Below are positions 58,690 to 64,000 of a stretch of DNA of 64,000 nt, in pieces. The notes under the pieces are model-generated. The model saw only the letters and a list, made by a program, of their open reading frames with translations, was not told the DNA's origin and did not search any database. The translations under genes and the position numbers were made by a program. The first letter of the stretch is position 1, and every line of letters begins with the position of its first letter. Origin of the DNA: Sesamum alatum (taxonomy: Eukaryota > Streptophyta > Magnoliopsida > Lamiales > Pedaliaceae); the NCBI GenBank assembly GCA_034509735.1, contig JACGWO010000001.1, positions 31,933,966 to 31,997,965 of the forward strand. Reading direction: 5' to 3'.

Positions 58690-59540
58690 ACGACGCTTGA
58701 ACTAATCCTTGAATTGAGTTGCCACTAGTTGATCAATTATTGGGTCCTCCGAATGGTGTTGCTCGTACAGTTCATTCAAGAATGACCTGTATCATGAAAA
58801 GTGATAATTATAAATATACATGTTCAAACTGAAATGATCGATGTAAGATTTAAGTTTGTATAAAAAACTTACTCGTAGTACGGCGCAACTACTTCACAAT
58901 TACACAACACGTACATCTCGATAATATGAAGTTCCTCACCACTCAGCCATCTCTTCTTTAAAGCTCCACTTACTCGGCCCGGGTGATTGAAAATGCATCG
59001 TACTATTCGATCGTCATTGCTCGTGAGATCATCATTTTGACTGGGTCTGCTTCGCTTGCAGAGAATGTGCTGTTCGATGTAGTGAGAAGAGAAAAGCCCG
59101 ATTTCTTCGACAATATAAGCCTCTACAATTGACGCCTCGACGTGTTCTTTGTTTTTCAGCTTCTTCTTCAAATCGTGGAGGAATCTATTCGTATGAGTAT
59201 TTATTAAAATGCCAGTTAATTGCCATAGAAAAATAATATATATATATTTAACAGTAAATTTTCTAGTATAGTTAATTACCTCTCAAATGGGTACATGCAC
59301 CTCTATTGGACGGCCCCCCCCACAACGCGCACCTCATATGGAAGACGGACAATTTAGGTGCTCCATTGAGTCGAAAAAAGGAGAAAATATTTTCTTGAGG
59401 TTGCAGAGGATAACGGCTACACTGTCTTCCAATTCTTTTATCTTGTTCACATCTAGTGTGGTTCAGCATAGGATCTGGAATAGAAGGCTCACCTTCGTCA
59501 AGGCCCCCCACACGTGCTCATAAATCATTTCATAGAAGGC
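58690..59540 (-). pseudogene. CACTA DUF4218 module and linking exons
   Basis: On the minus strand after the TNP2 end: LEDSVAVILCNLKKIF, FFDSMEHL (about 59340-59420), then an exon from about 59180 with LKKKLKNKEHVEASIVEAYIVEEIGLFSSHY and VSGALKKRWLSGEELHIIEMYVLCNCEVVAPYYE (58869-59171). A short exon at about 58690-58790 (FLNELYEQHHSEDP) ends at a GTAAGT donor. Intron boundaries at about 58690 and 58868 look normal. A TAG at about 58703 replaces a Trp-type position. DUF4218 follows TNP2 in CACTA transposases. Confidence 0.8.
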
Positions 59541-59608
59541 AACCGGAATCAACTTCTGCATGAATACATGTAATCATGGCTCTTCGGCGCAGCGGGACAA
59601 GTTAGATG
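59541..59608 (-). pseudogene. TNP2 transposase, segment left of the solo LTR
   Basis: The minus-strand frame continues the transposase directly after the insertion: SNLSRCAEEP, a TGA, then LHVFMQKLIPVAFYEM. The codon split by the insertion (Ala after Gly-Tyr) is restored when one CATAC copy and the LTR are ignored. Confidence 0.85.
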
Positions 59609-59613
59609 CATAC

Positions 59614-61848
59614 TGTTAGAATAGGTGACCAGAAAGCCAATAGGTTTGGCAATTTGTAACCTATCTGACAACTTGATGTTAGTGTAATATTATTATGTGA
59701 TGAATAAAATGAGTGTTCGTCACTATTGGTGCATACTTTGTTGCACTCATTTTACATATGTTAAAACGGTGTTTTACTTATATCGCAACAAAGCCCACAG
59801 ACCATGGTTAAACAACTCATGCAGTTGGGCCACGCATTGGATGGTGGTCATGAAACCAACTGATTGAGAGTTGGGTCTGAAACGTTCCAAGTCGAGGACC
59901 TCAAGATAGGGCATCGAGAGTCCTATTGAGACTTGCATCAAGAGTCGTGTTCATTGGATAAGTGCCGTGTTTCATCGGCGACAGGCGTGGGACGCCTACA
60001 CGATCTTGATGGGTTGGTCGTTTGGGATCGAGCCGACTGGGCTGACTCGCGGGGATCATCATATGGAAGCCTTGGAGGCTTGGTCGGTACGATTGGATTT
60101 TCCCGGTTCTGATAGTTCGGGAGTAGTCCTCAGACTTGAGGAATCATGGCAGTCGCGTGCACAGGACGACTGTATCTTGGATCTGGCGAGAGGTGATCAT
60201 TTTATAAGATGATCATTATAAGCCTTGTCCAGTGCAGTCGAAATGTGTAGCGAGGATGGTGGATTCCAAGAACAGGATCCGTCCCCTGTCAGTATGTGAC
60301 AGAGGTATCTCCTATGCACTCGGAGACACGTTCATGTTGTTTAAAGCTGTGGCCACAGTGATTGGTCGAACAAGGAATGGTTTCCTGTGTCGACGCAATG
60401 AAGCATACGTAGTCTCGAGTATTAAGCATAGATGCTTAGTCAAGGATGGGAACCGACGCTCAATTCCAAATACTAGACTAAGGCCGAGAGACGGTAGACG
60501 GTAGACGGAAGGACCGTACACGTACGGAATCGGCGCCTAAATGTTCACGCCAATATTCACCTAGTCTCTAGTGCCATAGACCGTTGCTAGACGGCCACCC
60601 ATGGTAACAGGCCCTTGTGGGACAAGGGCCCAAGTCTAGCTGAGGGTGAACCTAAAAGGTCACACACAAATCACCGAGAAGGTTGAGAGATTGACTTGGA
60701 GTCAATCTCGAAGGGATAAATAAGTAATTGGATTACTTAAGGGATAGTCCATTGGATGGACGGGCCGATATTGTATCGGGCCCTCGTTTAATTGGTAAAT
60801 TAGATTTGTCGATTAAATATGGAATGTAGATGTTGGATCTTTTGATTGGACTAAAAGACCAATGGGAATAATATAAGTGGACATTAAATTGGATTTAATT
60901 TTGGGTTCGTCGTAATTTGATTATGATAAAACCCGGTCCGTTAAATTTTGACCCGAGAAGAGAAATAATTCCTATTTTGGAATAGGAAGAAGTTGGACTT
61001 CTTCCCATAATGAGCATGGCCGAAATGCTCCCTTGGAGGAAGCAAAATTCAACCATGTTCCATGCAAGGTGGCGGTTTGACTTGTCTCTTTTGGTAAGAG
61101 ACAAATCAACTGCAATCAAGCCCTTCCCTTTTGGTATGATTTGATCATACCTTAAAAGTTGGTAGGCTTGATTGAAGAATTCATGGTGATTGATTGGGAT
61201 GTATCTAGACATCCTTGGATGAACCTAGACACATTCGAATAATCACATTAATTATGTATATATAGGAGTATATACAACACCTTGTGTAATAGAATCATTA
61301 TTCATCTTTTTCAAGGAAAAATAAGACAAAAAATTCGGCCCTCTCTCCTCTCTCACTCTCACTCTCGGCCATCTCTCTCCCTTCCCACTTGTGTTCTTCA
61401 CTTGATTTTGAATCAAAAGGAAGAACAAATTAGGTTTAAGAGAACACTTATTCATAGTGTTTTTCTCTTGAATCGATTCCTTCCTAAACTCGTTTTCTTC
61501 TAGCAAAGAAGACGTGTGTTTTCTTCTGGTGTGGTGTGGATCACCTTTGGAGAATCCATACGTTTGGATTTCGTGAGCATTCAGGAGAAAGAATAACGCA
61601 AGTAGCCGGGCATACGTAAAATCATCAAAGGTAATGATTTTATTACACTTTGATAGTTTTACTTTTCATCTATGCCCTATGTGTTATATGTATGTTTTAA
61701 ACATCAATACATCCTACATCGAACGCCAGGTTGAACACCCAAGGGTACACCCCTTGGGACAATTTTATTTAAATTTGATTTAAATTTACGCACCATTATC
61801 GCTTTCTCGCTTCTGCTCGCTCTCCCGGGCGGATCTGCTTGTCCTTCA
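59614..61848 (+). mobile_element. Solo LTR, Copia family C, in CACTA transposase
   Basis: 2235 bp, from TGTTAGAATAGGTGACCAG to CTTGTCCTTCA, with a perfect 5-bp duplication CATAC at 59609-59613 and 61849-61853. No internal region. It provides the full-length reference for the family C LTRs at 48450-50679 and 52172-54114. The interrupted TNP2 frame is in register on both sides. Confidence 0.95.
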
Positions 61849-61853
61849 CATAC

Positions 61854-63476
61854 CCATCAGGAAACCTAAGCCAACGAATTCACTCATACATCCTCTTCTT
61901 TTGATCCTTCGTCAGTGTATATAATGCTTTGGGCATCACGTTCGGTCTCCTTTTGTCCACCTCAAGCTCCGGCCGATTACATATGAACTTTAGATCCTTC
62001 CGTGCATTCAGATTGTCCTTCGTTTTGCCCTTTATGTCCATCACAGTATTGAATATATTGTCTAACACATTCTTCTCAATGTGCATGACATCAAGATTGT
62101 GTCGTATTAGATGCACCCCCAAGTATTCAAGCTCCCAAAAGATCTTTTTCTTCGTCTACTTGTGGTCGACACCATAGCCTTCCGGTTCACTCAACGGTTC
62201 TTCGACTGCAAACTAAACACATTGACATGAGTTCCGATCTATTCTCCAGTCAGCCTCGGACTTGCAACCTCCTCTTCATTTGATTTTTAGTGAAGGCTTT
62301 CTTGTTCCTGCGATAAGGATGGTCCGGTGGGAGGAACTGTCTGTAGCAGTCAAAATAGCATGTCGTCCGACCGTGCTGTAAATAGAATGCCCGTGTGTCC
62401 TCCATTCAAACTAGACACCCCATTACACTGGTGGTACTCCATCCAGACGTAATCCCATAAGCGAGAAGGTCGTTCACTGTCCACATCAATGCGTCCCGCA
62501 TCGTGAATGCCTACTTTTGTCGTAGTGTCGTGCGTACGAACACCTACATGCCATAAATTCTGCAACTCCTCGATCAATGGCTCCAGGTACACATCGATAA
62601 GATATTTGGGATTCGATGGGCCAGGGATCACCACAGTTAGGAACATATACTCAAATATGCACATTCCCATTGGGAGATTGTACTAACATGAGTAAGTTTT
62701 ACCATACTGGTCGTGCGGGGCAAACCCATCCATGCACAACCCTAGTCTAATATTACAGGGGTCAGCTGCAAAATCAGGATACATCTGGACAAAATGCTTC
62801 AAAGCCTCTGCATCGGGGGATGACACATGGATCCCTTCTCCGTCTGATGGCTGGCATGTCAAGTCATATGCTCTGCAATGGCCTCCGACGCATACAACCT
62901 CTGCAGCCGAGGGGTAAGCGGCAGATACCTAAGAATGACATACGGGGACTTCTTGTGTCTAGGATTTCTGTCCCTGATGGGCTTGTACCTAGCGTCTCCA
63001 CAAAACTTGCAATATTCCAGATCAATATCGTCCTTCCAATACAACATACAACAGTTTTTGCACGCATCAATCTTCTGAACTGGTAAACCCAATTCTCTTA
63101 TCAATTTCTTCGTACTATAATAATCGGTGGGAAAATTGTGATCGTGGGGCATTACAGTATTAGTCCATGGGCACAAGCGATCATATGTATGGTCGGAAAA
63201 ACTCCCTTCGGCCTTGATATTCACCAAACTAGCAATTGACGCCAATTGAGAGGTAGTGCAGCCGTTCCACAATGGTTGGTCGGCAGCATGAACTACATCA
63301 AAAAAATGGTCTGACAACCCAGACACATAATCATAGGGCCTCGAACCATAATATGAACTAGGACCCACATTAGAAGGACAATAACGAGTACCATCATCAG
63401 TCGATCCCTCCTGGTTATACAAAGACCAGAAAGACGGCCCGGCGGCATCGAATACCATCTTCTGCGCCCAATCCAT
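61854..63476 (-). pseudogene. CACTA TNP2 transposase, main part
   Basis: Minus-strand reading from 63476: SGLSDHFFDVVHAADQPLWNGCTTSQLASI (about 63210-63310), DRLCPWTNTVMP, STKKLIRELGLPVQKIDACKNCCMLYWKDD (about 63030-63115), YCKFCGDARYKP, then after frame changes DGFAPHDQYGKTYSC (about 62690-62735), YNLP, FLTVVIPGPSNPKYLIDVYLEPLIEELQNLW (about 62560-62650), DHPYRRNKKAFT (about 62290-62325), LDVMHIEKNVLDNIFNTVMDIKGKTKDN (about 62010-62095), and a WLRFPDGY-like end at 61860. It would cut and rejoin element ends. Stops (for example at about 62687 and 61890) and frame changes near 62520 and 62150 show decay. Confidence 0.9.
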
Positions 63477-63499
63477 CTGAGCCGCATCACGCCAATTCG

Positions 63500-63805
63500 A
63501 ACTACCCTCCCCTGAACGGGTTGCGTTTTCTGCTGCTGCAGAGGGGGCACGGTCAATGCATTAAAGTATTCCTGCACCCTCTCCTCACCATGCGAAGTCC
63601 AATTATAATACTTCGGCATAAACCCATTCATACACAAGTCAAAATTTACCTTATCTGGTGTTTTGAACCGTTTGTTTTTGGACTTTTGGCAGGGACACTT
63701 AATCTTCTCCCTGTCCATATATGCACGCTGAGGCTGAGCCCATTCTAGAAATGTTGGAACACCATCCTCAAACTCCGGCATCACAACCCAACAGGTCTCG
63801 ATCAT
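63500..63805 (-). pseudogene. CACTA Transpos_assoc N-terminal domain
   Basis: The minus-strand stretch shows FLEWAQ, KIKCPCQKSKNKRFKTPDKVNFDLCMNGFMPKYYNWTSHGEE (about 63575-63715), the Cys-containing transposase-associated domain that precedes TNP2. The family's usual N terminus is not readable before 63805, where stops occur. The frame then shifts into the TNP2 region at about 63480. Confidence 0.82.
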
Positions 63806-64000
63806 ACATCCATCTCCTCAACTGTCTTAACATGATTAGTCCTACGTACACACAATCAATTGAAAAACAGTAATTAAATGACCAGAATTTTATATATATA
63901 TATATATAATTACCCATTAAATAATTTCAACTTCTTACCTGAGCAAAACACCTTTCAAGATCAAGGAAAATTTAGCGCAAATTGTTGATATTTTTTATTT
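63806..64000. other. Upstream part of CACTA element
   Basis: No coding sequence is supported. A (TA)n run lies at about 63891-63908. The CACTA terminus is expected beyond the window. Confidence 0.4.

Larger units (their letters stand above)
55601..64000 (-). mobile_element. CACTA (En/Spm) transposon, one end in window
   Basis: The left terminus is CACTACAAAAAAATG at 55601, the CACTA signature, preceded by TTC as a possible 3-bp target copy. A subterminal zone (55601-57780) carries many GGAACGGT / AGGAATGG words. The minus strand encodes Transpos_assoc, TNP2, DUF4218 and DUF4216 modules in that order. The second terminus lies beyond 64000. The element is split by a solo LTR at 59614-61848 and has many stops, so this copy is inactive. 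Confidence 0.88.

Overview
This window is plant nuclear DNA, almost certainly from a eudicot. It is AT-rich and is dominated by nested, decayed transposable elements. I see no intact host gene, rRNA or tRNA gene, prokaryotic operon or CRISPR array. The Copia gag and pol wording is of a type I associate with asterids such as Lamiales; that is a low-confidence recollection, not a result.

Layout. (1) 1-2282: flanking DNA with one truncated LTR. (2) 2283-13747, minus strand: Copia element A, with both LTRs and a 5-bp target duplication. A 1981-bp solo LTR of a second family (D) sits inside its 3' LTR. (3) 13.75-28.7 kb: intergenic DNA holding fold-back/MITE-like elements, CACTA-like and hAT-like ends, minisatellites, a small Ty3/Gypsy RT relic and a LINE endonuclease relic. 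(4) 28.75-36.95 kb plus 47.99-48.45 kb, minus strand: a Tat-type Ty3/Gypsy element (tandem RNase H and archaeal-type RNase H, then integrase). Between its pol and 3' LTR lies an oppositely transcribed plant mobile domain (PMD) gene, now a pseudogene, with a TATA box, a 5' UTR intron, a coding intron and a poly(A) signal. (5) 36957-47992, plus strand: Copia element B, a sister of A, inserted into the Tat pol frame; a second family D solo LTR lies in its 5' LTR. (6) 48450-54114: a rearranged third Copia family (C), with an LTR, a nearly open RT/RNase H segment and a second, inverted LTR. (7) 54.1-55.5 kb: LINE reverse transcriptase relic. (8) 55601 to the window end: a CACTA (En/Spm) transposon with its transposase on the minus strand, split by a 2235-bp family C solo LTR.

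How the pieces relate. Four insertions can be proved from target duplications: A in flanking DNA, both D solo LTRs, and the C solo LTR. A fifth, B in Tat, has a duplication with one mismatch but rejoins the interrupted reading frame. A and B share the same internal pol losses, so they look like copies of one defective lineage that needed help from an autonomous relative. All three Copia LTR families share a core block that can fold into two hairpins; the second hairpin keeps its pairing while its sequence changes.

Most promising for follow-up: the Tat element with its antisense PMD transcription unit, the shared LTR hairpin block, and the GC-rich block kept in the A and B leaders.
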